A stretch of DNA of 52,292 nt from UBA5704 sp036264355 (GTDB lineage: Bacteria; Acidobacteriota; Thermoanaerobaculia; Multivoradales; UBA5704), in the NCBI GenBank assembly GCA_036264355.1, contig DATARD010000376.1:1-52292 (forward strand). Reading direction: 5' to 3'. The notes under the pieces were generated by a model. It had not been told where the DNA came from. It made no database searches and worked only from the letters and a program-made list of their open reading frames with translations. Of this stretch, positions 7,695-15,287 are shown piece by piece (within the stretch, counting starts at the first letter, position 1; each line of letters begins with the position of its first letter). Made by a program: the position numbers and the translations under genes.

Positions 7695-7972
7695 GCGAAA
7701 CCCGCGCTCTGCATCTGGTCATCGGTGGCCGCGTCCAGGGGGTGGGCTTCCGCTGGTTCGTGCGCAACGCCGCCCGCGCTCTCGAGCTCTCCGGCCGCGT
7801 GCGCAATCTGCCGGACAGCCGCGTCGAGGTGCGCGTCGCCGGCCATCCCGAGCGCCTGACGATCTTCCTGGACCGCCTGCGGGAAGGGCCGCCGGCCGCG
7901 CGGGTCACCGAGATCGAGGAACGGGAGCTGTCTCCCGTGCCGGACTGGACCGGTTTCGACATCGACCATTAA
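7691..7972 (+). CDS. acyP: Acylphosphatase
   Basis: 93 residues from a GTG that overlaps the pcm stop. The family signature GGRVQGVGFRWFV contains the phosphate-binding arginine (R21). The catalytic asparagine is N39 in SGRVRNLPD. The enzyme hydrolyses acyl phosphates such as carbamoyl phosphate and 1,3-bisphosphoglycerate. Length and both motifs match the family without gaps. The in-frame extension upstream lies inside pcm and was discarded. Confidence 0.93.
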   Translation: MSETRALHLVIGGRVQGVGFRWFVRNAARALELSGRVRNLPDSRVEVRVAGHPERLTIFLDRLREGPPAARVTEIEERELSPVPDWTGFDIDH

Positions 7973-7983
7973 GAGGCCTCTTA
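7970..7983. promoter_or_regulatory. 14-bp perfect palindrome between acyP and apt
   Basis: TAAGAGGCCTCTTA spans the acyP stop codon and ends just before the apt ribosome site (AGGAGGG, 7986-7992). It could be a protein-binding site or a weak hairpin influencing apt. Only the symmetry and position support it. Confidence 0.35.
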
Positions 7984-7997
7984 TCAGGAGGGACACT

Positions 7998-8519
7998 ATG
8001 GACGACCTGAAAAAGCACATCCGCGAAGTGCCGGACTTCCCCAAGCCGGGCATCAACTTCTATGACATCACCACCCTGCTGCAGCATCCGATGGCTCTGC
8101 GGCAGACCGTCGACCGCTTCGTCTGGCTGTTCGCCGACCGGAAGATCGACAAGGTCGTGGGCATCGAGTCCCGCGGCTTCATGTTCGGGCCGATCGTCGC
8201 CTACGACCTGAACGCCGGCTTCGTGCCTGTGCGCAAGCCGGGCAAGCTGCCGGCGGAAAAGATCCGCGAGACCTACGAGCTCGAATACGGCAAGGACACC
8301 CTGGAGATGCACAAGGACGCCGTCCAGCCCGGCGAGCACGTCCTCATCGTCGACGACCTGGTGGCGACCGGCGGCACCGGCCTTGCCGTCGCGCGCATGG
8401 TCGAATCGCTCGGCGGCAAGGTCTCCGGCTTCGGCTTCATCATCGAGCTGACCTTCCTCGACGGCCGCAAGAAGATCGAGGCCGCGGGCCACGAGGTCGT
8501 CTCGCTGATCAAGTATTGA
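7998..8519 (+). CDS. apt: Adenine phosphoribosyltransferase
   Basis: 173 residues, standard length. It converts adenine plus PRPP into AMP. The PRPP-binding loop VLIVDDLVATGGTG lies at about 115-128. The N-terminal REVPDFPKPGINFYDIT and the GIESRGFMFGP segment are diagnostic. A strong AGGAGGG precedes the ATG. Placed after mtnP in the same run, it would recycle the adenine that MtnP releases. Its last 11 bases overlap the end of the convergent cupredoxin gene. Confidence 0.95.
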   Translation: MDDLKKHIREVPDFPKPGINFYDITTLLQHPMALRQTVDRFVWLFADRKIDKVVGIESRGFMFGPIVAYDLNAGFVPVRKPGKLPAEKIRETYELEYGKDTLEMHKDAVQPGEHVLIVDDLVATGGTGLAVARMVESLGGKVSGFGFIIELTFLDGRKKIEAAGHEVVSLIKY

Positions 8520-8925
8520 CGGCCGGCTTGGTCACCACCAGCTTGATCGTCATCCCCTTGGCCTCATGGCTGCCGACGGGGCAGTAGACCTTGTACTCCC
8601 CGGGTTGCAGCGTCACCTTGAGCGTGCCGGTGGTGCCCGGCTGCACCGGCGCCGCCATCAACTCCTCGACGCCCGGCCCTTCGATCTTGAAGCTGTGCAC
8701 CTTGCCGCCGTCGTTGTGGACCACGAACGTCGTCGGTCCGGCGGGAAGGGTGTGCGGCATGTCGACCGCGTACTCGTGGAGATGGACCTCCACCGTGCCG
8801 GCAGCCTTCGCCTCCTCTTTCGGCGCCTCCGCCCCGAGCGCGGCGGTGAGGCTCAAGAGGAAGACCGGAACGAAAAGGCAGAGGGCGGAACGGCAGGCCG
8901 TGGCGAAATCATGGGATCTCTTCAT
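8509..8925 (-). CDS. Cupredoxin-domain secreted copper protein
   Basis: 138 residues. The ATG at 8925 is preferred to one at 8931 because AGGAG at 8934-8938 is then 8 nt away instead of 2. Residues 9-31 form a signal peptide or anchor. The rest is a single cupredoxin fold with a complete type 1 copper set: H77 (VHSFKIEG), then C115-x4-H120-x4-M125 (CPVGSHEAKGM). It is expected to bind copper and carry electrons, or buffer copper, in the periplasm. The gene is convergent with apt, overlapping it by 11 bp, and no partner gene is adjacent. Confidence 0.82.
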   Translation of the reverse strand: MKRSHDFATACRSALCLFVPVFLLSLTAALGAEAPKEEAKAAGTVEVHLHEYAVDMPHTLPAGPTTFVVHNDGGKVHSFKIEGPGVEELMAAPVQPGTTGTLKVTLQPGEYKVYCPVGSHEAKGMTIKLVVTKPAVNT

Positions 8926-8987
8926 GGGCATTTCTCCTAAGTCCGAATCAGGATAGCGGTCACCGCGGCGGCGTGGCTGAGTAGGCT

Positions 8988-9683
8988 TTACGGCCGGTGC
9001 TCAAGCATGTAGCGAAAGTGGCCGAGCCGCGCTGGGTGACGGAGCAGACGGAAGGAGCCTCCGAGTCTTGGAGACCGGATCCACCCTTCTGCGCCGGGCT
9101 CAACGGCCACGTATTGACCGTCCCGCAGAGTCTGGATGCTGAAACGGAGCTCAGCGCCGCGGGCGTCGGCGAGCCAAAGCTCCGGCACGCCGGCCTGGGC
9201 GTATCGAGCGGGGAGAGCCACGGTATCCTTCCGCACGGAACCGGAGCTGACGATCTCGACGATCACGTCGGGAGCCCCATGGATCGCCGAGGAGCGGCCC
9301 TCGACGGAGGACTCCGCATACCGCACCCTTCCCGTCTCGAAAGACTCCCAGAGCACCACGACGACGTCCGGCTCGACGGAAAGACCGGCCTTCCGTGAGA
9401 CGACGCGCGTGCGGTCGATGTACACCTCGCCGCGGTCCTCATCGACAATCAGGTTCGACAATCTCGCTGAGATTGCCGTCTTGACCACGGCATGCGTGTA
9501 GAGATCCTCCGGGCTCATCTCCACCTCCACGTCACCCGCCACAAAGTCGATGCGTCCGGTCTCGGGGAAGTCCTCTGAGTCCGCCCAGTCCTGGAAACCC
9601 TCCAACGTAAAGGCGTCGGTAGGAATCCGTAGGTCTTGCTCGAACAGGTCTTGCTCGAAGATGACGGCATGCTCTCGGGCCAT
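8988..9683 (-). CDS. Uma2-family (DUF820) PD-(D/E)XK endonuclease-like protein
   Basis: 231 residues. The fold is recognisable from the EMSPEDLYTHAVVKTAI region, then VEPDVVVVLWES, APDVIVEIVSSGSVRKD and the central VPELWLADAR. The Asp and Glu residues in EPDVVVV and DVIVEI are the expected nuclease core. Uma2 proteins are widespread and multi-copy in Cyanobacteria, Chloroflexota and Acidobacteriota, and their cellular role is unsettled. A 15-bp in-frame tandem duplication near the start codes for FEQDL twice (9634-9660). It lies among toxin-antitoxin-like genes. Confidence 0.8.
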   Translation of the reverse strand: MAREHAVIFEQDLFEQDLRIPTDAFTLEGFQDWADSEDFPETGRIDFVAGDVEVEMSPEDLYTHAVVKTAISARLSNLIVDEDRGEVYIDRTRVVSRKAGLSVEPDVVVVLWESFETGRVRYAESSVEGRSSAIHGAPDVIVEIVSSGSVRKDTVALPARYAQAGVPELWLADARGAELRFSIQTLRDGQYVAVEPGAEGWIRSPRLGGSFRLLRHPARLGHFRYMLEHRP

Positions 9684-9810
9684 GGCGGCAGTCTACCGCG
9701 TGGCAGCCTCACAGCGGAAGAGCGGCCTGTTTTCTCGACCGGCAAAGCGGCTTGGAGAGCCGCCGGGCCCACCGGCGCAGTCCCAGGGCGTCGGGGGAAG
9801 GGCCGAAGGT

Positions 9811-9843
9811 CCGGGCTTCCTGAGCCCGGGGCAACGCCCCGGG
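9811..9843. repeat. GC-rich hairpin repeat between Uma2 and DUF4258 genes
   Basis: CCCGGGG at 9825-9831 pairs with CCCCGGG at 9837-9843 across a short loop, preceded by another CCGGGC/GCCCGG pairing starting at 9811. The surrounding 9690-9900 looks like a repeated intergenic element and shows no supportable gene. Confidence 0.5.
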
Positions 9844-9938
9844 TTGGGGGCCGTGGCCTGCGAGCCCGTCAGGGCGGGAAGGCGTGCCGGGAAACGACCG
9901 TGGTATCCTTCACAGGGGTTGGACTGAGCCGAAGAGCG

Positions 9939-10223
9939 ATGCCAAGGAGCAGACTGGAGCAGATCAGAGACTGCATTCGACGTCACCATTACGACATGTC
10001 GGTGCACGCAGTCGAGGAAATGGCGGAAGACGACCTCGATATTTTGGATATCGAAGCGGCAACGCTGTCCGGCACGATCAGCCGGCTGGAAAAGGACGAC
10101 CCTCGAGGTCCGAAGTATGTTCTGTTGGGGCTTGCTGCAGATCGCAGCACAACGGTGGGAGTCGTCGGTCGATTCGCTGACGAGAGCCGATTTTTTATCA
10201 TCACGGTCTACGTGGCGAGCTAA
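9939..10223 (+). CDS. DUF4258-like putative toxin
   Basis: 94 residues. Sequence features such as YDMSVHAVEEMAEDDLDILDIEAA, GTISRLEKDDPRGPKYVLLG and the final FFIITVYVAS resemble the DUF4258 family of small RelE/BrnT-like folds. The conserved His-Ala-x-x-x-Met pattern is in place. A gene for a YgiT-type zinc-finger protein follows after 14 bp, the usual partner order, so a toxin-antitoxin pair is likely. No activity can be assigned from sequence alone. The ATG at 9939 is the first codon after which homology-like sequence begins; its ribosome site is weak (GAAGAG). Confidence 0.68.
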   Translation: MPRSRLEQIRDCIRRHHYDMSVHAVEEMAEDDLDILDIEAATLSGTISRLEKDDPRGPKYVLLGLAADRSTTVGVVGRFADESRFFIITVYVAS

Positions 10224-10237
10224 AAGGGTGACATATC

Positions 10238-10474
10238 ATGTACGGATACAAGTGCCAGTACTGCTCAGGAACAGTCCGCGCCAAGCATGTGGCGATGGAG
10301 AGCTTCAAGCACAAGAAGGGGTTCATTATTCTGGAAGACGTCACCGTCGGGGTGTGCGATACGTGCGGAAACCGCTACTATAGCGCCGATATTTTGCACG
10401 CGGTTCATGATCTGGCTACGGGCAAGACGGCCCCGGAACGGACTGCGGAGATCCCTGTCGCACATATGCATTGA
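10238..10474 (+). CDS. YgiT-type zinc-finger protein, putative antitoxin
   Basis: 78 residues with two CxxC pairs that would bind one zinc ion: CQYC near the start and CDTCGNRYY at about 45-53. This is the MqsA N-terminal-like zinc finger without the C-terminal helix-turn-helix, a short form often found next to DUF4258 genes. It probably binds and neutralises the product of the upstream gene. Transcriptional autoregulation is less likely because the HTH is missing. The stop codon overlaps a possible TTG start of a following small frame. Confidence 0.75.
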   Translation: MYGYKCQYCSGTVRAKHVAMESFKHKKGFIILEDVTVGVCDTCGNRYYSADILHAVHDLATGKTAPERTAEIPVAHMH

Positions 10475-10695
10475 CAGTGGCGAGAGCACCCTCTCGCAGG
10501 AGGGCCAGAAAGAGACGCTCGCCTCGCGGAGAGTCCGGCCGCGATCTCTACGAGGAATACCGCGCCTTCGTTGCCGCCTATCGGAATGCATGCCAACGCA
10601 CCGCTGTTGAAGGAAGATGCCGGAAAACCAACTATGCCCGGAGCATCCGGATATGCCTACACTCAATCTCTCTAGCGAGTTCGGGCGGCTCATAG
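10471..10695 (+). CDS. Possible small Arg-rich reading frame, doubtful
   Basis: 74 codons starting at a TTG that overlaps the zinc-finger stop (TTGA). The middle part (RDLYEEYRAFVAAYRNAC) looks protein-like. The last third overlaps the next gene in another frame, and I recognise no domain. It may be a genuine short gene, the decayed start of the next gene, or chance. Confidence 0.2.
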   Translation: MTVARAPSRRRARKRRSPRGESGRDLYEEYRAFVAAYRNACQRTAVEGRCRKTNYARSIRICLHSISLASSGGS

Positions 10696-11519
10696 TCCTT
10701 GAGTCTTTGAGACCTTCGGACGTGAAGACTGGCCAACGTCTCCTGACGCATATCCACCGCTGGGTAGTCGAGGGTGCTGCGCTACCGCCCGCGGGGTTGA
10801 AACGGGTCGAGAATGCCACAGAGCTGGGTGATGCCATTGATGTGCTCTGTCGGCTGTCACTGCGAGAGGGAAGGATTCCCATCCTCCATATCGAAGCACA
10901 TGGCGGGAAACCTGGGCTACAGTGCGCAGACGGTAGCTATCTTCACTGGCCTGATTTGGCTGATCTCCTCCGACCCATCAATGGAGAGTGTCGAAACAAC
11001 CTCCTTCTAGTGCTGGCGTGCTGCGACGGCAACTACTTCGCGCTCGAACTGCTGAAAGCCGCAGTACTGGATCGCTGCCCGGTCTGGGCTCTAGTGGCCT
11101 GTTCCGGGCCTGCAGGCCCGTACGATATCGATCTAGGTTTTTATCGCTTCTACGAGGAGTTCCTCGCAAGCGGGGACGGCAACGCAGCACTGGAGGCTCT
11201 TAACGCAGCAGCTAGTGGCTCGCAGCAGTTTATGTTCATTCCGGCGGAGAAGATGTTCCTGGATTTTTTCCGCTACTACCTGAGCGCCCATGGGACGAGG
11301 CGGGTGCGCCAAGCCCGAGTCGAGGAGTGCCTGTCTGAGATTATCGAGGCTGGCCTCCCCGGCTCTTTGCAAGAGCACAGAGATAACCTGAAGTTCAGGA
11401 TATCTAGGCCTGAGGTGGTCTTTGCCGAAAAGCGAGATCATTGCTTGTGGCTTGATCTCTATCCCGAGGAGAGGGCTCGATTCCCTTCACTGTTCGCACA
11501 TGCATCTGAAAGGCCGTAG
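10617..11519 (+). CDS. CHAT/caspase-like putative protease
   Basis: 300 residues. Two motifs resemble the catalytic pair of clan CD peptidases: a histidine after a hydrophobic strand in PILHIEAHGG (H95) and a cysteine after a second strand in LLLVLACCDG (C135 or C136). They are separated by about 40 residues and a WPDLADLLRP helix, as in CHAT and caspase folds. The rest (to about 300) is helical with no recognised domain. CHAT proteases are effectors in several bacterial defence or death systems. The neighbours here (Uma2, DUF4258/zinc finger) fit a defence-type island, but no regulator is adjacent. The start is uncertain; an ATG at 10653 is the alternative. Confidence 0.5.
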   Translation: MPENQLCPEHPDMPTLNLSSEFGRLIVLESLRPSDVKTGQRLLTHIHRWVVEGAALPPAGLKRVENATELGDAIDVLCRLSLREGRIPILHIEAHGGKPGLQCADGSYLHWPDLADLLRPINGECRNNLLLVLACCDGNYFALELLKAAVLDRCPVWALVACSGPAGPYDIDLGFYRFYEEFLASGDGNAALEALNAAASGSQQFMFIPAEKMFLDFFRYYLSAHGTRRVRQARVEECLSEIIEAGLPGSLQEHRDNLKFRISRPEVVFAEKRDHCLWLDLYPEERARFPSLFAHASERP

Positions 11520-11538
11520 CGCGCAAGAGGCGGCTGAG

Positions 11539-11560
11539 AGCGCCTTTTCGGGCGCTTTGA
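11539..11560 (+). terminator. Possible weak terminator hairpin
   Basis: AGCGCC-TTTTCG-GGCGCT followed by TTGA, 19 bp after the stop of the CHAT-like gene. The stem is short and the T-run poor, so this is tentative. Confidence 0.35.
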
Positions 11561-11623
11561 GCGGCAAGGCTTTTCTGGCGAGCCGGCGCCTATGCCCTCC
11601 TTGGAGGAGAGTCCGCATTTTTC

Positions 11624-12151
11624 TCAGATTTTCGTGCGTGCCCGGTCGAATCGGGGAGGATTTAACGCAAGCCGGTAATTGCCAGCAAATTGCCCTTCTT
11701 CGCTGATCAACCGAACATGAACCCCGCATGCTTCCTTAATCTCGCCACGAACAACCGTGAGCGAGTCCTCAAGGATCGCAATCGGCTGCTCGCCAACGAA
11801 GTAGCGCGATGGCGGCCGGAGACTCTCCGGATTATCCACCGCGCACCAAGCCACCCCAATGGGCGCAATCGCGATCAACAAGAGGCGTGATTCGCCCACG
11901 CCAAGCACACAAGCTGACGAGCCATTTCCCCGCGAAAAGACCTCGCCGGGGTACGAAGACCAAAAAACCAACAGCGTCTCGGAGTCTTTCGTTACGACCG
12001 CGACCACACTTCGGGGTGCCGGCCCGTCGTTGGTAATCCTCAAGAATGCCGCGCGCGTCTCGGTGTGCGGAAGCTCCCTAGCTTCTGAGGTGTCCAGATC
12101 GGCGAAAATCTTGCCAGCGAGGGCACACACGGGAGGGAAAGCAAAGGACAT
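11624..12151 (-). CDS. Hypothetical protein
   Basis: 175 residues if the ATG at 12151 is used; longer readings continue into a repeat and are unlikely. I do not recognise a family. The N-terminus (MSFAFPPVCALAGKIFADLD) could be a poor export signal. The middle holds alternating hydrophobic strands (AAFLRITNDGPAPRSVVAVV; LLLIAIAPIGVAWCAVD) suggestive of a beta-sandwich. GEIKEACGVHVRLI and NYRLALNPPRF come near the end. The start codon lies inside an 18-bp inverted repeat arm, which is awkward and lowers confidence. Confidence 0.35.
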   Translation of the reverse strand: MSFAFPPVCALAGKIFADLDTSEARELPHTETRAAFLRITNDGPAPRSVVAVVTKDSETLLVFWSSYPGEVFSRGNGSSACVLGVGESRLLLIAIAPIGVAWCAVDNPESLRPPSRYFVGEQPIAILEDSLTVVRGEIKEACGVHVRLISEEGQFAGNYRLALNPPRFDRARTKI

Positions 12152-12249
12152 AAAGGACTGCAAGGACATCAACGACGAAGGACGCCCCCGAGACGGTGCT
12201 TCCTGTCCTTGTCGTCCTTTGGGTCGTTTATGTCCTTTATGTCCTTTGC
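12141..12249. repeat. 18-bp perfect inverted repeat with 73-nt loop
   Basis: GCAAAGGACATAAAGGAC at 12141-12158 is the exact reverse complement of 12232-12249. Each arm contains a doubled GGACATAAAGGAC-like word, and related pieces (AAGGAC, GTCCTT) fill the loop. The right arm overlaps the stop region of the RND pump gene (ends 12237). It could act as a transcription terminator or mRNA stabiliser for the long efflux operon, or be a mobile palindromic unit. Confidence 0.65.
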
Positions 12250-15200
12250 GTCGTTGACCCCCGCCCCGCCACCGCCACATACACCGTCGGCAACGCATAC
12301 AGCGTCACCAGCGTCGACAACCCCAACCCCCCGATCACCGCGAGCGCGAGCGGCTTCTGCAACTCGGCTCCGGCTCCGAGCCCAAGGGCGAGGGGAAGCA
12401 GGCCGAAGAGGGTGCAGAGGGTGGTCATCAGGATCGGCCTCAGACGGATCCTGGCGGCGGAGGCGACGGCTTCAGGGAAGGGGGTGCCCTGGTCTCGCAG
12501 GTGGTGGGCGTAGTCGAGCATCACGATGCCGTTTTTGACCACCAGGCCGACGAGGAGGATGAGGCCCATGGCGGCGGAGACGTTGAGCTCGGTGCCGGTG
12601 AGGAGGAGGAGAAGAAAGGCTCCCCCCAGCGAGAGCGGCGCGGCGGCGAGGATGAGAAGCGCCGGGGTGAAGGCGCGGAACTCGAAGAGCATGATGAGGA
12701 AGACGAGCGAGGCGGCGATGCCGAAGACCATCAGGAGCTCGCGGAAGGCCTGGCGCTGCGACTCGTACTGGCCGCCGACCTCGATCGAGTAGCCCACCGG
12801 CAGGCGGAGCTTGGCGAGGCGGCCTTGCAGCTCTTGCACGGCGCTTCCGAGGTCGCGCCCTTCGAGGCGCGCGGTGAGCAGGGACATCTGACGCAGGTTC
12901 TCGCGGTTGAGGATGTTCTCTCCCGCCGAAGGGACCGGGTGGCCGAGGCTCGCGAGGGGCACGAGCTTGCCGTCGGCGCCGCGCACCGGGGTTGCCGCGA
13001 GCGCCGCGGGGTTGTAGCGGACGGCGTCCGGAAAGCGCACGCGCACGGGAATCTGACGGTCGAGATGGCGCACGCTGGTGGGCGTTTCGCCGAGCCAGGC
13101 GCCGGCGAGCTGGGAGGAGATCTGGTCGACGGTCAAGCCGGCGCGGCCGGCGGCGACGGGATCGATCTCCCAGACGACTTCCGGTCCGCCGCGCTGCACG
13201 CCGACCACGTCGACGACCCCTTTCACCGCGGTGAGGACCGGCTCGGCCTGATCGGCGAGGTTGTTGAGCTGGTCGGGATCGTCGCCGAAGATCTTCACCT
13301 CGATCGGCGTCGGCGCTCCTTCGAGGTCGCCGAGCATGTCCTGGAGCACCTGGACGAACTCGACGTCGACTCCCGGCAACGTGTCATGGAGCTTGCCGCG
13401 CAGATCCTCGATCACCGCTTCGGCGGTGCGCTTGCGCTGGCCGCGCGGCTTCAGACGGACGAGGATGTCTCCCTTGTTCTGCTGTGTGGCGAAGAGGCCC
13501 AGCTCGGAGCCGGTGCGGCGCGAAAAGCTCGACACCTCGGGCGTCGCGGCGACCAGAGCTTCGGCTTTGCGGATCAACCGGTCGCTCTCTTCGAGCGCGG
13601 TGCCGGGCGGCGTCAGGTAATCAATCACGAATCCGCCTTCGTCCATTTCGGGCAGGAAGCCGGAGGGCATGCGGAGATAAAGCACGACACCGAGGACAGC
13701 CAGCGCGGCGACGCCGAGGAATGCCAGCAGCGGCCGGCGCATGACGGTCGCAAGGCTGCGCGCGTAAATCCTTTCCAATCCCTCGCCGCGCGGGCGTTTC
13801 GAGACAACTCGTCCGTGCCCATGATGCCGGTACGCGAAGCGGGCGAGGAGCGGGATCAGCTCCAGGGCGAGGCCGAGGGAGATCAGCACGGCGACCGAGA
13901 GGGTGAGCGACAAAGCGCGGAAGAACTGGCCGACGACGCCGGAGATCAGGCCGAGCGGCGCCAGCACGACCACCGTCGTCAGCGTCGAGCCGACCACCGG
14001 CGCCACCAGCTCGGCGGTGGCGTCCCACACCGCGTCGGCGCCGGCGCCGCTCTCCATGCGGCGGAAGATGTTCTCGACCACCACCACCGCGTCGTCGATC
14101 ACCAGGCCGATCGCGACCGCGAGGCCGCCCATCGACATCAGATTGATCGATTCGCCGAACAGGCGCATGAAAAGAAAGGTCGCCATCACGGTGAGCGGCA
14201 GGGTGACGGCGGAAACCAGCGTCACCCGCCAGTCGCGCAGGAAGACGAGGAGGACGATGACGGCCAGCGCGGCGCCGATCAGGATGGCGTCGCGGACGTT
14301 GGTGATGGCGGTGGCGACGAAGTCGGCGAGATCGTAGACCTTGGAGATGCGCAGGCCCGACGGCAGGGTGTGCGCGAGGTCTTTGATCGCCGCGTCCACC
14401 CCCTGCTCGACGGCGAGGATGCTGGCGCCGACCTGCTGCGAGATGTTGATGATCGCCGCTTCGTGCCCGTTGCCGGTGACCAGATTGGAGCGGTCCGGCG
14501 TACCGGGAAAGACGGTCGCGACGTCGCCGACGCGGATCGCCGCGCCATGGCGCACGGTGACCGGCGTCTGCGCGATCTGCTCCGGCGCGGTGAACAGGCC
14601 GGAGACGAGCACCAGGTTCTGTTTACCCGCCGCCGAGTAGCGTCCGACCGGAGACACCTGATTGGTCTGCCGCAGCGCGTCGGCGACGTCGTGCACGGTG
14701 AGGCCGGCGGCGAGCAGCTTGCCGGGATCGGTGACCACCTCGAATTCGCGGCGGTCGCTCGACATCACCTCCACGCGGCCGACGCCCGGCACCCGCGACA
14801 CCGCCGGGCGGACGACGTAGAAGGCGTGGTCGTAGAGGTCGGAGCCGGCGAGCTTGCCGGTCAGGTTCAGGCTGAGCACGGGGAAGGTGGCGGCGGTCAG
14901 CCGTTCGACGGTCAGGTCGGTCTCGGGCGGCATGCCGCTTTTCGCCTCTTCGACGCGGCTCTGGAGGAGCTGGAGCGCCGCGGCCATGTCGGTGTTGGGC
15001 GTGAACTGCGCCGAGATTTCGGTGGCGCCGCGGAAGGTCTTCGAGCGCACGCGGAGGATGCCGGGCACCTCCATCGCCGCCTGTTCCAGCGGCTGGGTGA
15101 CGGAGAGCATCATCGAGCGCGCCGGGAGGATGCCGCTGTGGGCGACCACCAGGATGCGAGGGAACTGGAGCGGCGGATAGATGCTGCTCGGCAGGGTCGG

Positions 15201-15287
15201 CAGCACGACCATGCCGGCGCCGGCCAGGAGGACGGTGAGAAAGACCACCGCGAGCCCGTGCTTGCGGGCCAGGTGGCGGACCGTCAA
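12237..15287 (-). CDS. RND-family efflux permease
   Basis: 1016 residues from a TTG start that overlaps the upstream membrane-fusion stop (TTGA at 15284-15287). A longer in-frame reading to 16715 covers the MFP and part of TolC and was rejected. The protein has the RND plan: an N-terminal helix (GLAVVFLTVLLAGAGMVVLPTLP), a large periplasmic loop, TM2-6 with the GLVIDDAVVVVENI motif in TM4, a second loop, and C-terminal TMs with a matching GLVVKNGIVMLDYAHHLR. The Asp pair in TM4 is the proton relay of the HAE type rather than the heavy-metal motif, but substrate cannot be read from sequence. It works with the MFP and TolC genes directly upstream. Confidence 0.9.
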   Translation of the reverse strand: MTVRHLARKHGLAVVFLTVLLAGAGMVVLPTLPSSIYPPLQFPRILVVAHSGILPARSMMLSVTQPLEQAAMEVPGILRVRSKTFRGATEISAQFTPNTDMAAALQLLQSRVEEAKSGMPPETDLTVERLTAATFPVLSLNLTGKLAGSDLYDHAFYVVRPAVSRVPGVGRVEVMSSDRREFEVVTDPGKLLAAGLTVHDVADALRQTNQVSPVGRYSAAGKQNLVLVSGLFTAPEQIAQTPVTVRHGAAIRVGDVATVFPGTPDRSNLVTGNGHEAAIINISQQVGASILAVEQGVDAAIKDLAHTLPSGLRISKVYDLADFVATAITNVRDAILIGAALAVIVLLVFLRDWRVTLVSAVTLPLTVMATFLFMRLFGESINLMSMGGLAVAIGLVIDDAVVVVENIFRRMESGAGADAVWDATAELVAPVVGSTLTTVVVLAPLGLISGVVGQFFRALSLTLSVAVLISLGLALELIPLLARFAYRHHGHGRVVSKRPRGEGLERIYARSLATVMRRPLLAFLGVAALAVLGVVLYLRMPSGFLPEMDEGGFVIDYLTPPGTALEESDRLIRKAEALVAATPEVSSFSRRTGSELGLFATQQNKGDILVRLKPRGQRKRTAEAVIEDLRGKLHDTLPGVDVEFVQVLQDMLGDLEGAPTPIEVKIFGDDPDQLNNLADQAEPVLTAVKGVVDVVGVQRGGPEVVWEIDPVAAGRAGLTVDQISSQLAGAWLGETPTSVRHLDRQIPVRVRFPDAVRYNPAALAATPVRGADGKLVPLASLGHPVPSAGENILNRENLRQMSLLTARLEGRDLGSAVQELQGRLAKLRLPVGYSIEVGGQYESQRQAFRELLMVFGIAASLVFLIMLFEFRAFTPALLILAAAPLSLGGAFLLLLLTGTELNVSAAMGLILLVGLVVKNGIVMLDYAHHLRDQGTPFPEAVASAARIRLRPILMTTLCTLFGLLPLALGLGAGAELQKPLALAVIGGLGLSTLVTLYALPTVYVAVAGRGSTTQRT

